NCBI GenBank assembly: GCA_003971905.1
Contig: RSEE01000048.1
Coordinates: forward strand, 186,001-250,000
Direction of reading: 5' to 3'
From: Moniliella sp. 'wahieum'
Taxonomy: Eukaryota; Basidiomycota; Moniliellomycetes; Moniliellales; Moniliellaceae
DNA: 64,000 nt
The translations under genes and the position numbers were made by a program. Positions 12,001 to 23,900 of this stretch are shown here, piece after piece (positions within the stretch are counted from its first letter, which is position 1; each line of letters begins with the position of its first letter). Below the pieces are notes generated by a model. It had not been told where the DNA came from. It ran no database searches and saw nothing but the letters and a program-made list of their open reading frames with translations.

Positions 12001-12902
12001 ACAGATTCAATCGGACCTGTTCCGGCCCAACCTTCGTCACCGCCACATGCGCCATGGCCAACTAAACTAAGTCCACGCTCCTCCATCAGTGGGCTCCGCC
12101 CCCGGAGCAGCAGCGGGAACAGATGTTCAAATGGTTTGAGCAGTCGGGGGAAAGCGTGCCTGGTCCGAGACCGAGTTTGGCCAATTCGGCACAGCTTTAT
12201 GCCCCGGGGTTATTTGATCTGGAACATGTGTACTACAATGAGTGTCCCGGGTTGGGGTTTGCTTCTTCTTTGCCGACGCCGGATGAGACGCCTGTGGGCT
12301 CTTCAGCTTTGACGTTCGGTTCCAGCGGGCCTTCTGGTGGCGTCGCATTGTACATGCCCAACGCTGGGTCTTCCTCAGGCCCATCTGGAGGTGCAGGTAC
12401 GGAGGCAGAGGTGATGCCGAGCTCCTATGCCCTGTGTGCCGCCAGCGAGGGGGGCTCTAGCTCTACTTCGGGATCGCTCTATTCTGGTTCGCATCCGCCT
12501 TTGATCTCGCCCACGAGTGTTCCGGACTTGCCGCCTCCGCTGCCGACTGCACGCACGGATCCATGGGCACGACCAACTGGACTTTCCGCGACCGCCTCGG
12601 CTGCCTCCTCACCCGGCATCTTTCAACTACACACCCTCTCTCAGCACGTTGACTATCCTACTCCCCCTCCGCCAGCTTCGATGGCCCACCTATACAGTAC
12701 CCCTCTGGGTCCGATGAGCGGTGCTCCCGTGGGCACCGATGGCAACCCACCGTTGGGCCCCGTGACCTATCCCTCCGGCCCAGGAAGCGCCTCTGTCGTA
12801 CGTGCTGCGGCACTCGACATGGAAGCGCCTGGCCCCAGTGGCGTGCCCGATCTTCTTGCTCTTTTGCAGCTCCCACCTTCGTTTGGCCTGGGATCAGCGT
12901 GA
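9036..12902 (+). CDS. Zn(2)Cys6 fungal-specific transcription factor
   Basis: Nuclear DNA-binding regulator. Starting at ATG 9036, the Zn cluster appears within the first 40 residues as C-x2-C-x6-C-x6-C-x2-C-x6-C (KACVRCRASKRRCDG ... CGVC). A linker of about 450 residues rich in Pro, Ser and Gln follows, with a Gln run near 9375-9390. After a 69-nt intron (10548-10616) comes the fungal_trans domain: LYFKGFHPLWPVLYK, LLAMYSHGTGDISQAWLYHSLSVAMALDMGLHR in two pieces, and RESRVRLIWHIYILG. The C-terminal 300 residues are Ser/Pro/Gly-rich and may activate transcription. The frame is lost at the start (7 Cs at 9042-9048 where 6 would keep frame) and near 10400, 11620 and 12065. It resembles xylanolytic-activator-type regulators; target genes cannot be told. 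Confidence 0.85.
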
Positions 12903-13450
12903 TTGTTGTTGCCGTGGCTACTGCAGTATATGCCCTTACTTTGGAGGCAAATGATGAGTATCTAGGCTCGAGGTGAGGTGGCCATCTTCTGCGATAGACC
13001 GAGATAGAGAATGTCAGAGAAAAATAGCCCTTAGGTCGCACAAGCAGTCAGCTTCTGATTAACGAAGGAGATAGGCATTGGATATTGAACGTTCAACGTC
13101 ACTGTTGAACGTTCAATCTTCCCCACCCCCCAAGGTCGAGTGGACTACGTACTGGCTGGATGACCGATGATCGATCGCAGGCCCAGCGGCGCAGTCCTGC
13201 GGCTGAGGCTCAGCGCTGGTTCAGCTGCAGGCCAAAACGCGCTGAGCCGAGCTCCTTCGATTTGGATTTGGGGCCGTGGCCATCTCAGATCTCAAGCATT
13301 CAGCTACGATCTGTCGACCCCACCACCTCGTCCGCACCATCACTTCTTCAACGCCCAACGTGTAACCCGTTGGAGCGCGCCCCTGTTCCGCCCTACCGTA
13401 CCTCGCCCCGCCTGCCCTCCCCCCTCCCCCTTCAAAAAAGCACACGACAG
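12903..13450. promoter_or_regulatory. Spacer upstream of NAD+ carrier gene
   Basis: It contains an inverted pair of GAACGTTCAACG / GTTGAACGTTC words (13088-13117), a GATCGATCG word (13168-13178) and a GGCTGAGGCTCAGCGCTGG word (13199-13218). All three belong to recurring intergenic word families. The last 100 bases are CT-rich and lead into the start codon at 13451. No gene is seen. Confidence 0.4.
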
Positions 13451-14467
13451 ATGGAGGACACGGTCGTGGCGGGTGCGTTCGCGGGGCTGGTGTCAGCCGT
13501 GCTCACCTGCCCGTTGACGTGGTCAAGACCCAGCAGCAAGCTCATGGCGCCTTCGCTCGTGGTGTCGGTCCTTTTCATGGAGCCGGTACTGAAGCTCGCG
13601 GGGTCCGCCATACTTCTAAGGCATCACGACCCCCGACAACGGCTACGGCGCGTCAGATTGCTCCCAAATCTTGCCAAAGACGCATCCGGGGGTTGTACCA
13701 TGGGCTGGGACCGACCGCCCTCGGCTACCTCCTACCTGGGCCATCTACTTTTCCGTATATTCCGAGTGTAAGAAGCGCTTGGCCAAAGTGTATGGTACAG
13801 GTGACATGCAGTTACCCAGCACATTCTTTCAGCAATGGTGGCCGGCTCGGCGAGCGTGGTAATTACATCGCCTTTGTGGGTGATCAAGACGAGGTTTATG
13901 GTGCAAGCACTGCCACACGCTGGGGATGAGGCGCCGTATCGCAACACCTTTGACTCGTTTGTGCGCATTTACCGAAGCGAAGGTTGGGGGTTCTACAAAG
14001 GTCTGGTGCCATCCTTGATGGGGTGAGCCATGTGGCGATTCAGTTCCCGTTGTATGATGGGTTGAAGCGCACGCTTCACCGCCGACTTGGTCGTGGGCCA
14101 ACCGAACCATTTAGCGTCTACGAAATTCTCGCGTGCTCTGCGTCCAGTAAATGGTCGCCTCGTGCCTCACTACCCCCACGAAGTGCTGCGTACCCGGTTG
14201 CAAATGCAGCCTGCGGCAATGGCCTCCCCCACTGCTCATGCGCGAGCAGGGGAGAGGATAGGGTTGGTGGACACAATTCGGGATATATGGTCCCTCTCGG
14301 GCGCGGGTTCTACCAAGGCATGTGGGTTAACTTGGCGCGCACCGTGCCCAACGCGGCAGCCACGATCCTGGCGTATGTATTGCTGTTCTGATGGATAAAG
14401 ACGTGCTCAGTACTGACCTGGAAGCAGATACGAGTTGGTGCTCCAGAAGCTACAATCTCTGCACTAA
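13451..14467 (+). CDS. Mitochondrial carrier, NDT1/YIA6-type NAD+ transporter
   Basis: Inner-membrane solute carrier with three repeats. Repeat 1 begins GAFAGLVSAVLTCPLDVVKT once one base is restored. It continues to GLYHGLGPTALGY and WAIYFSVYSECKKRL, which closely match the yeast YIA6/YEA6 NAD+ carriers (LLPTWAIYFSVYE-like). Repeat 2 carries SPLWVIKTRFMVQ and [27 protein letters not shown]. Repeat 3 carries SYPHEVLRTRLQMQP-like sequence and GMWVNLARTVPNAA. A 55-nt intron (14373-14427) precedes the last 13 codons, which end ELVLQKLQSLH. Exons total 962 bases, not a multiple of three. Breaks lie near 13517 (TTGAC where TTGGAC is expected) and at several later points. The NAD+ assignment is by resemblance; a pyrimidine-nucleotide carrier is the main alternative. 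Confidence 0.85.
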
Positions 14468-15188
14468 CCGTAGGAGTCGAGCCCCTCAAGATTACGCCTG
14501 GACAACCTTTTCATTGTTGGGCCTATCATCCACAATTACGCACCGACTCGCGCCATATCCGGCTCACCCTTGCTTCTCTCGAGCTGCACGCTGTTGTCAT
14601 TTTGGAAGGAGGCATCGAGGCGTTTAGGTCTATCCTCATACATCGCTTTTACAACGCCAGTGTTTGCCAAGGAGACGATTGTCCCAGTCCTATCCGAGAG
14701 TTATCGTTTCCGCCCTCTCGGACCACACGAAATCATTACTGCAATACCGAACGGTCATGAATGCGTCCGCAAACTAGCCCTCTCAAAAAAGCTGGAACCG
14801 TAGGACTACACGAAGTCCTATTCATGCCCTTACAATGGAAGGTGCTCAGCTCGCGTAAGGGCCTCGCTATACACGCTACACGGCTGGTAAGCAGACCCCT
14901 CATTCTCTTGTTGGGGGCACTATCACGATCTTCGCTATGGGCACTTTTTCCCTCCGTGCATTCTACAGCTGTGGACGGCAGTGGCGCGCGCGACTGATTG
15001 TGATGGTCTATGATTCCGACGGGTACGCGTCCCCCATTCACCTTCAGCATGTGCTCACTAGATTGTTCTTGTTGGCTCCGTATGATGTTTCTTTCCCGTG
15101 GCGGGCTTGCCCCCCTCCATGGGCTCGGCATATGGCGCGCGGGACCTCGCATCTCCCGCCACCGTCCAGAATAAATGGCGGAGTATGA
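14468..15188 (+). CDS. Unrecognised coding-like segment
   Basis: I do not recognise this protein. Directly after the NAD+ carrier the text reads like protein in three successive frames: VEPLKITPGQPFHCWAYHPQ ... IRLTLASLELHAVVILEGG, then GPHEIITAIPNGHECVRKLALSKK, then AGTVGLHEVLFMPLQWKVLSS, and finally GGTITIFAMGTFSLRAFY. The step from SKK to AGTVG falls in an A6 run (about 14787-14792), as expected for a lost base. The alternating hydrophobic pattern suggests a beta-rich fold, perhaps arrestin-like, but that is a guess. No start codon is found in the first frame, so a short 5' exon may be missing. An open frame on the opposite strand (14736-15152) is the competing reading. Confidence 0.35.
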
Positions 15189-16211
15189 GGTATAGCAGGG
15201 TCGCCGTCACTAAGGTTCACACGAACATGTCATTCCATGATGGAGGAGGGAGTCATAGTGAGGATCATCCGGTCACTAGCTGAAAGGGCGCTAAAGGGGC
15301 GATTGAGTATGGAAAGCCGTACGACGTTGGGCTGGTCAGCATGATGTGGCTGCTAGATTGACGCCCACAAGTACTGGACTGGCAGCTGTCGCCTGACTGC
15401 GTGAGGGGTATGGCAGACCGGGGGTAAATCTCGAGCCGGAGCCACGTTACGCGTTAATCACGACCAAGCCGTTGGAGCTCGGGGTGGCTATCGAGCCATG
15501 CTGCCTGGAGAGACGCTCCACGCGGAGGAGCCACCGAAGCAGTGTTGGTCAATGGATTTGCTTTCTGGTTTTGGGTGGCTGCGATGCACGACGCATGATG
15601 CATGACCGGTGACCAATGCACAATGGCTGTGACTGACCGGTGACCTGCCTGACCAGTTTCCCACTGCCGGAGTCTGAGCGTTGAGCCTCCGCCTCCATGC
15701 AGCAGCAACACGCCTGGCTGGCCAGGGTCCCAGCGGCCACACTGGCCCCCGGCTGCGGCGCGAGCGACGCGTGGGGCTCTCACCAGCCCCTGCACGGCGC
15801 CGCTCTCTGACTCGCAGGTGATTGAGCGAGCACCGCTGATCCCTACGCATCACACTGCCGCCGTGCGGACTACAGGGGGCATCGACACGCCCAGCGCGCC
15901 CAGCACCAGGGCACTGCGACGGCCAACGCTCGTCCAGTCGCTCAGGCGCGGGGGGGCGAGGCATTCGGCCTGCGGGCGTGCGGCCTGAGGGCGTGAGGCT
16001 GGCTCAGGCCGGAGCCGAGAACATGGCCCTCGGGATCTTGCGACTCCACTCTCCACCACCACGACCGCCGTTGGCATCACCAACACCTTCTCTTTCATCA
16101 TAACCACGCCTCTCTCGCCACCTCCCGCGCTGATCTCGGGGAGCGTGTGAACTCGATCCAGCTCCCTCTGCGCTTCCATAGCGCACCGCCATTGCGGCTG
16201 CGCTGTCTCTG
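15189..16211. other. Spacer upstream of FLC/TRP-like gene
   Basis: About 1 kb without a recognised gene. It contains GATGCATGACCGGTGACC-type words and a second ACCGGTGACC copy (about 15590-15645). Open frames on the minus strand here are Arg/Pro/Ala-rich composition artefacts. Confidence 0.4.
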
Positions 16212-19200
16212 ATGCACCGCTCACCACCTGCATCCAGACGCGCGCCTCGCTGCTCTCGGCGCCCGTCCTGCTGCTCCTTGTCGTTGGCCTTGCCTCTCTG
16301 CCGTTTGCATATGCGTCCCACTACACCCCGCTCGCCCTGCGCCAACAGAACGGGGGCCTGCAAGGGAGTGGCAGCAGCGCTGGCCCCCTTGGCCTCCTCA
16401 GGCTCCGATTCCCCCGTTGCCCCCCACATTCCCGATGTTTCGTTCACCAACCAAATGGAGCCATGGCTGTTTATGGCCGTACTCAACGATGGAAATGTCA
16501 CTCTTGCAGGCGGCCGCCACGACAGACACACGACTGATATCTCCTTCTCCTCGTGTGATGGACATACCCAACAGGCTGTCGCTCCCGAGGCACGCATCAA
16601 CGTCTCGGCAGTCTTGCCCACATCAACCCTTCTAATCATACCCCGGGTTCTCCTGCCCGGGGCGAGCTCAAGATTGTCGCACTGGGCGCTATCAATACCT
16701 TGACTGATGCCGTTCAGAATGGCTCGCGTCTCGTCAGTACGTACCCTTCCTGCGCCCGTTGATGAACCCATGGCTGATCATATTCCCTCTTGCAGGCTCG
16801 GTTGAGACGAACACCAACTTCCTTACCTTTCCAGTCACCTACAAGCTCGAGAGTTTGTGTGACCGCATCTGGCCGGTTGGTCCGGACAATGGCCACCCCT
16901 TGGCTGGTCAGTACCAGTCGTGTAGCTACGGTCCTGGTCCTGTTGCTTTTGGCGTATCGGTGCCCCTGGAACACGAATACGTACTTGGTTTGCTCCAAAC
17001 GCATCCGCATCAGCGACTCATCAACCCCGGCTTTGACGATCAGTTGTATCGACGTGACGGTGTCCCCATACAAGAGGCATGCGTGGTACTGGGACTTCTT
17101 CCTATGGCTGCCTGCTGCTCTGGTGATCGCCTACTTTATCTTGACCACCGTTTCGCGAATGTTACGTCAATTACGCTCCGCAACCTGGCTTTCAAACATA
17201 AGGCTCGCCTGGCGGCGAGCCCAATCTTTGGAAGGACAAGCTAGCGCCGACCATGACGGATGTGTTGGGTGGCGACTCGGTCATCAAGAGCTCAGCGCTG
17301 CTCCGGTTTGTCACACCGGGCTTTGCGATCTGCTGCTTTATATTCAGTTTGTCAGTGTCCTGAGCATGATGGCGGTGCGATGGCCTGAGTATGCCTACCC
17401 CTACTTTCGTCAGACTGCCTGGGCATCGCTCTGGGCAACGTGACACTCGTCCAGCCGAGCGGAGTGGACAGGCTCCATGCGTTAAGTAGCAATGCCTTCC
17501 TTCCCGCTACCCCCGCCGGTTCGCCCGATTTCGCAACGCAAATGACTTCTAACACTTCCAGCCCACTCTACCTCGACACACAAACGCCCAACACCTTTCT
17601 CAATCTCAATGGCTCCTTGTACGGTATGAGAGCTATGCCCATATGCTCGGCCTGCGGGCGGTCGACGTATTTGGCACTACGACGGCCATCTGGCTGATTA
17701 TGGTCGGCGTCGTGACAGTCGTCAGTCTGGTGGTATGGCTCATCGACAAAAGCCACACCCATCCTGCACAAACAACAGCGCGATGAGGGGTACACTTTTG
17801 AGCTCACTAGTGCGGCGGACGAAATGGAAAAGAGAGGGCATGGCAAAGTGAACCAAGCGCTTCAACGCGTTTGGCTCCCACATCAATTCGTATGCTGGCA
17901 ATTTGCTGCGGCTCTTGATCTTGTTCCATCTCCCGTTGACCATTACAAGCGTGTATCACTTTAGCACCTTTGCTTCCCCACCCAGGCACTACTGCTTGCG
18001 CTGCCCTTTCTTTTCCTTCTTTTGCGTTCTGGCCCCAGCGCTCGTGCTATGGAGGCTGTGCACACACGGTGCGGAAGCGTTATGGTCGGACAAGCAGCTG
18101 CTGTTGAGTTATGGCCCGTTGTACAACTATTATGATGGTAACTCGCACTTGTTCCCCATCATCACGTTTGCCCACTCGCTTGTTTTGGGCATTGTGATTG
18201 GCGCAGGGCAGAAAAGCGGGTCGGCTCAAGCGATCATCTTCCTCATCCTCGAGGTCCTCTTGGCCCTGGCTTACATTCTCTGGCTGCCCTGGGGCGAGGG
18301 GGCAACGATGGCTCCATTGAGCTTTACGTGGAGCGTAGCTCGGATCGCCACTGCGGTGCTCGTCCTCCTTCTGAGTTCCGTCGTGAACTTGTCGTTGCAA
18401 GCTCGAGGATGGATCACATACGTCATTCTGCTCATCCAAGCCATTATGGCCGTTGGCTTTGTTCTTCTTCTTTTGGTCAAAGTGGCAGAGGCACTGGTAC
18501 GGATTGGATGGAAAGTATCGTTTGACGACAACAACTCTGCCCGCAACACAGGCTTGGGCGGGACCATGCACCGGATCCGTCGGCGCAAATACAAGACGCA
18601 TCAGTTGCGCAAGCCCAGCCGCAGACGACCCAAGGCGCAGACGCCTGCTTCGCGCAGTCGCACGCCGAGCATGAACCTCATTGGTAACAAAGCTTCCCCC
18701 AGTGACTACGCGTCCAGCCCCTACGCGGCATATTTTGCTTCCGAGCCTACCGACGAAGGGCAATCATGTCTGCCCTCCCCCCTTGCACGGGGCGGACGGG
18801 GTTCCTTCGGCTGATAGTCAGCCCCGCGGGTTTATTCGGTTGGGTGGGGGCCGAACCACGGACGAGACGCCGTCGTACGATGTGCATGATCCCCCACCGG
18901 GCTCCTCAACTCAAGCTCCTCCCAAAAAGAAGCGAGGCGCGCGAGGACTGTGGTGGAGAAAGGTGCCGGCCGAGTCGGGCAACGAGTCCCTAGCTCGTCG
19001 GACGACGATGACGCCTATGACCTTGGATTCCATACTGCGCCGACCAGTACCCACCAGCGTCCAAGGGGAGAAAATGGGGCTTGGCCGGCGCACTGAAGAG
19101 GGTCGGTGGATCCTCACGCCTCATTCCGACGAGGTAGAAGAGTTGAATGAGTTGACAGCCCTACCTACTTCCAGCACCAGCACACCCGCCTTCTCCGTCG

Positions 19201-19832
19201 TGCGACCACCGCGGGAACACTTTCAGCCCTCTCGGCCGCATCAGGAACTCGGACGGCAGAGCCTGCATCTACCTCTCCTGTAGCGATTCCCATGGAATCG
19301 GTCGGGAGCGGTACGAGCGTTGGGGGTTCTCAGCCACACCCTCCATGGGGAGCACAGGCACCAGCGGTGGCACCGGCAAACCAGCGTTGCGAAGCGCTCC
19401 GATGGCCGCTGGCGGTCATTCTGTCGAATCAGGTGAGATCTCGAGTCCCGCGAGCCCTCACTTGAAGGCACCCATTCGCACCCCGCAGCAGCTCTACTCG
19501 CTGTCGGAGAGCACCCATGCCTCTTCCGAGCCAGTGTATTGGCTTCAGTCTGATCCAGCCGAGGCACACACAGCCGCTGGCTTGCACCTCGAATTCAGGA
19601 ACCCCAGCAGAACGCTGGTGCGGCCCACCGAGAGCCGAAGGCTTCCTCTCGTCCCTCCCAGCCCTTGTCGGCAGCGGACATGTACTCTCCTGCAGGCCAA
19701 GGGTTGTCGACAAGCAACCCGTTCAGCTCTTCCACTCACAACCCCTCGCTTCTTAGTGTAGGCGCCAGCGTGCACTCGCGCCGTGTTGTGGAGGGTCAGA
19801 GTGCGGAGATTTTGACGCTGGACGACGACTAG
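16212..19832 (+). CDS. FLC/TRP-like multi-pass membrane protein
   Basis: Member of the fungal Flc (flavin carrier)/Pkd2-type TRP-like family of the ER, vacuole and plasma membrane, linked to calcium release, flavin or haem uptake and cell-wall integrity. A hydrophobic signal peptide (LLSAPVLLLLVVGLASLPFA) is followed by a Cys-containing luminal ML-like domain. That domain spans a 59-nt intron (16737-16795) and carries CDRIWPVGPDNGHPLAGQY and SCIDVTVSPYKRHAWYWDF. Next comes a series of membrane segments, e.g. LPAALVIAYFILTTVS, FGTTTAIWLIMVGVVTVVSL, and from 17903 LILFHLPLTITSVYHF through VLVLLLSSVVNLSLQ. The final 380 or so residues are a long Ser/Pro/Arg-rich cytosolic tail ending in an acidic EILTLDDD. 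At least five frame changes occur, including one within the signal peptide just after ATG 16212. Confidence 0.85.
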
Positions 19833-20977
19833 CGCCCAAGGCTTTGTGCGTTTCTCCATCTCCTTCCCAGTAACCACGACCCGTTTCCAAGTTGTTGAAG
19901 CTTGACGCTCGCCTCCTTTTATTTGCCCTCCCACGCCCTTCATCCTCCTTGCCTCTTCCTCTCTTCTCCGACAGTTTCCTGCTCGTTGCGCCCGAGGGGC
20001 TTTTCTGTTGCTCTTGGCACGTATATCCCAACACGTCTGGTGTTGTCCATCAAGTCTATCTTGTTTAACCGTGCAGACCCATAGTGAGTCCGAGTGAGGC
20101 GTTTCGGTTATGGATCGCATCAGGTGTACTGATGGGCAATGACGCGAAGGTAGTCGAGGAGAGCACTTGTGCAAATGTCTCACGTGTATCCCTCCCTTTC
20201 CGCCTCTGGGCGATGGTGAGTAACCCGCGATACGTCTTTGAAGCTTGGTTTCGCAAACGCGTCACGACCGCCACTCTCGGGTCACCCAAGCACCGCACCC
20301 AGTCCACCCAAGGAAGCACTTTGGCCGAACAGGGGGGCGTGGGTCTGGAGTCATTTCCCGATTCTTCCATATCGTTCGTTGCTTTCGTATCTGTTCTCTT
20401 CTCCCGACCATCGTAGTGGCAGACCCCGCGCCCAGGTGGGGAGTCTAGTAATTATCCAGGAACCACAGGCTGCGACTTAACCCTTTCTCGCGTATAGCAC
20501 GCCATTTTCCCCTCGCTCCAGGAAAACTCCCTATTTCATCTGCTTGAAAACTCATCATGTAAACACAATTGACGGTTGTACGATTAGAGGACAAGGGTGG
20601 CTAGATCGGGTAGACCAAACGACGGTCTTGCAGTACTCGCCAAACGAGGAGGAAAGAGAGGGTGGGATACAAAACCAAACTGCTCTGCCAAAAGAGAGAT
20701 CGTCGAATCAGGCAGAATGGAGCGGACAGATCGAGCAGAGATCCGATAGGCCAAAGTACAGTACAAAGAGGGAAGCTACAGCAAAAAAGGCGGCCGGAAA
20801 CCGGGAGCAGGGTTCGACTCGCCTCTGACTCGCCATGAGGAGTGAGGGTCGGGTAATAAGGGAATCAAGGGGAAGGCACCTGTAGAGGTACAGAACCCAG
20901 ATGCGGAGGAACAGGCTCAGATGGCAAAGATGGGCCACGCACCAGTTCCCTCGGTTGCCGGCCCAAAGTCCAGCACA
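19833..20977. other. Convergent spacer between FLC-like and coiled-coil genes
   Basis: The 3' flanks of two convergent genes. CT-rich segments lie at 19905-19975. The frames present are short and show no family resemblance. The exact end of the leftward coiled-coil gene may lie inside the right part of this interval (stops in other frames at 20865). Confidence 0.4.
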
Positions 20978-23900
20978 TCACGTGGGGTTGCAAGGAGAGT
21001 AGGGGGGTAGGTGACGCCCATCCTGGGGACCAACCGTCGTGGGATGGGCTTGACTGGTTCCTCCTGCAAGGGAAAGAGGGTTGGACGGGTGGAAGGAAAT
21101 GTCCTTGCTCGTCGGTGAAAAGTCCTTTACGTACCCGCCGGGGGAGAAGACAACTCGTCCGCCTCCAAAGGCGACGAGGGCATATCCTGCGCGCGGGAAC
21201 GGCAGGTTGGGCCCTGGTCTTGATGGCTTGTCGCCCCCTTGCCTGAGGGGGGACGAGGGAGCAAGTAGCCCCCCAAGCCATACAGTACGGTGCTGGTCAT
21301 CCCCAGTAGGGACGAGCTGTTGACAACCTGACGGGACTGCTGCCATTCGGGACGAGAATCGCGTCTGGCGCGGCGCAAGTCTCGCAACGGCAACCCTGTC
21401 AGCGGTACAGGGGGAAGATCCAAGCTGTCCAACGAGCTGGACAGAGGGGAAGGCCGAGCTCGGTATTGATCCGAAAAAGTCGTGCGCGTCCACCCTGGAG
21501 TCTGGGACACCGTCGGCGGGGGTTGTTCTCCATGAGCTTGAGCGGCCACGTGCTTCTGCTGGGCCCATTTTTTCTTCGCCTTGGAGGTGGCAGAGGAAAA
21601 GGACCAAGTTAGAGCCGGGAACAATTCCACCTCCTCATCACCAAAGGCGGTCCCTGGTCCATGGCCAGCATGGGCGAGGGTTCCGGTCGCATGTCCTCCG
21701 TTTGAGGTTCGGGTGGAGAGGAAACCCCGTGGCTTTCGGCCCCGGGCGAACTGGTCCCATGGCTGTCCCCCAACTTGGCAACGATGAGCCAGAGAATCCG
21801 TCGCGTACGACGGCATTCTGAGTCATCCCTGTTTGTACCGCAGACGAGGTTTTGGCGAACATGTCTGCAGGCACGTCTTCCGCAACGGGTAAGCCTGCAG
21901 GCACGCCTTCCCCGAGAGGCACATCGAATCCGTCTCGTTCCATGTCAATCGATTCCGATCGCTGGTCCCCATGCTCTGGCATTTGACGTTCCATGTAGGG
22001 TGTGGAACAGCGTCAGGCGCATCGGGCAAACAGGGGGGCAAACTACGTCCTGGTCCCTGGGGTAATGGAGGAAGGGAAGAAGCCGGGAAAGACCGTCGTC
22101 CGAGCTGCCGATGCGAAAGGTGTTTCGTGCCTCGGAAATCGAGATTTCTACAGCCTCGGCCGGACAGAGGAATTGGACAGGTGAAAGCGGCGAAGAGGTG
22201 GCGTCTTCGTTCCAAGAGGGGATGAAGACCGAGGTGGCTCCCCTCGATGAACGATTGGACCGGTGCGGTGGCCTCGGCCGAGACCGATACTGAGAGCGAC
22301 ATGGATCCAGGCGTTGGAGAAACGGGGAGACTTGGGGGAGCCGGAGCCGGGGCCGGAGCAAGGGCAGGTGGTATGGGCTGAAGCGAGCTTTGTGACGTCT
22401 CGGCGAGCGAACGTTCCAATTGCTGTTCTGCCTCGGCGCGGCGCTGCTTCTCGTGCTCAAGGGTGGCGGCCAAGGTGAAGATTTGTTGACGCATGTCTGC
22501 CAACAACTTAATCGTCTCCTCCGCTGGAGGGTGGGCAGGATCAACAAGGGGGGTGGAGACGCCGCGTGGACTCAGGCCAGGGCTCAGTCCTCCAGGTACC
22601 GAGCCAAAGGACCGGCCAACACTGCCGTTGGGCTGGCCTCCCCTCCTGTCTGGGTGGGGGGCAGCAGTTCCCGCGCCGTGACCCGATCTTCCCCTGGCAC
22701 TTCCACCCCAGCCCGATCGAGGTACTTGAGCAGTCGTTGTGCCTTGCCTGCCAAGACGGCGCGGCTGAGCGCCTCAGCCTGCCCTCGCTCCTTTTCTACC
22801 AATAAGAGGACTCAAGGTCGCCGCAGCGCTGACGGCCATCCCATCAACGTCTTCCAGATACGTATCTCGCTCAGCCGACGTGTCAGCAAGTGTGCTCTCC
22901 AATTCGGCAATCGCCAACCGGGACGCGTCTGCCTCCTTTTGCGTCCGAGTTCGTTCTTCCATTGCCTGGAGGGCCTTTGCTTCCCACTCTAACGATACGT
23001 CCCGGGCCTCTTGCAGCGCTGCTTGCGCTTCAGCCACTTGGTTCCGCAATTTCGTCAGCTCCGCCTCGGATGCATCCCGGGCGCACTGCCGGGCCGCATC
23101 AAGCTGCGCCAGGGTATCCGCATGCTTGGCCTGTTCCGTGTGGATATGCGACTGAGCCTTCTCCAGCTCTAATTGGAGGGTAGACAGCTGTTCTGCTCCT
23201 TTTTCAGCGCGCGTCTTGAGGTGCTCCCCGCTCAACTCCATCTGCATCACCGCGCCGTCCGGGGAGGAAGCGGGGGATTTGTGGTACCCGAGCCCACTTA
23301 GGCGGCGTTGGGGCACAGGCATGGGTGCATCGGGAGTGGATCGACCTGGGGCTGCCATGGACGCTGAGGTGGCCAAGCGAAGCATCTTGAGTGAACTGGT
23401 GCTCGGCATAGACTGGCGCCACAGGGCACGGCGGCCCTGCCGACTCATCTGCCGTGCGGACAAAGGTGGTTCACTCGGATCAAGGTCGTAGGAAGGAGCG
23501 ACCAAGCTGCCGCGAAGCCAGCCGAAAGGACCAGGCTTTCCGGTCGCGGTGGTTTTTTGCTCCGTTTGGATTCCTCGTCATCTTCTCGTCGTCTTCTTCC
23601 ACTAATGTGTCCAGCCCCTCGTCGGAAGCAGGGTGAAAGGCAGGTTCGGGACTGGCCTTCTTCTCTGCTGAGGCGGTGCTCTTCTCGTTGGCCTCCAGCA
23701 GACGCGACGAGCGCCGTTCGTCCATCCCATCAATCCCATGCAGCTCATCAAACTCGGGCAACTGGACCGAGCTTTGGCTTCCGCCTGGTCGACCAATGGC
23801 GCCTCGCGATTAGGAGTAGAAGACGGGGGCAAGCTGAACGCAAGCGTGATGCTCGTTTGGGGCGACCTACCTCGCCCGGCATCCGCATCCGTTCTGCCCC

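Noticed and set aside
20805-20830. GGTTCGACTC, a second tRNA-like T-loop
   Set aside because: The T stem fails at the second pair and no D or anticodon arm is found upstream.
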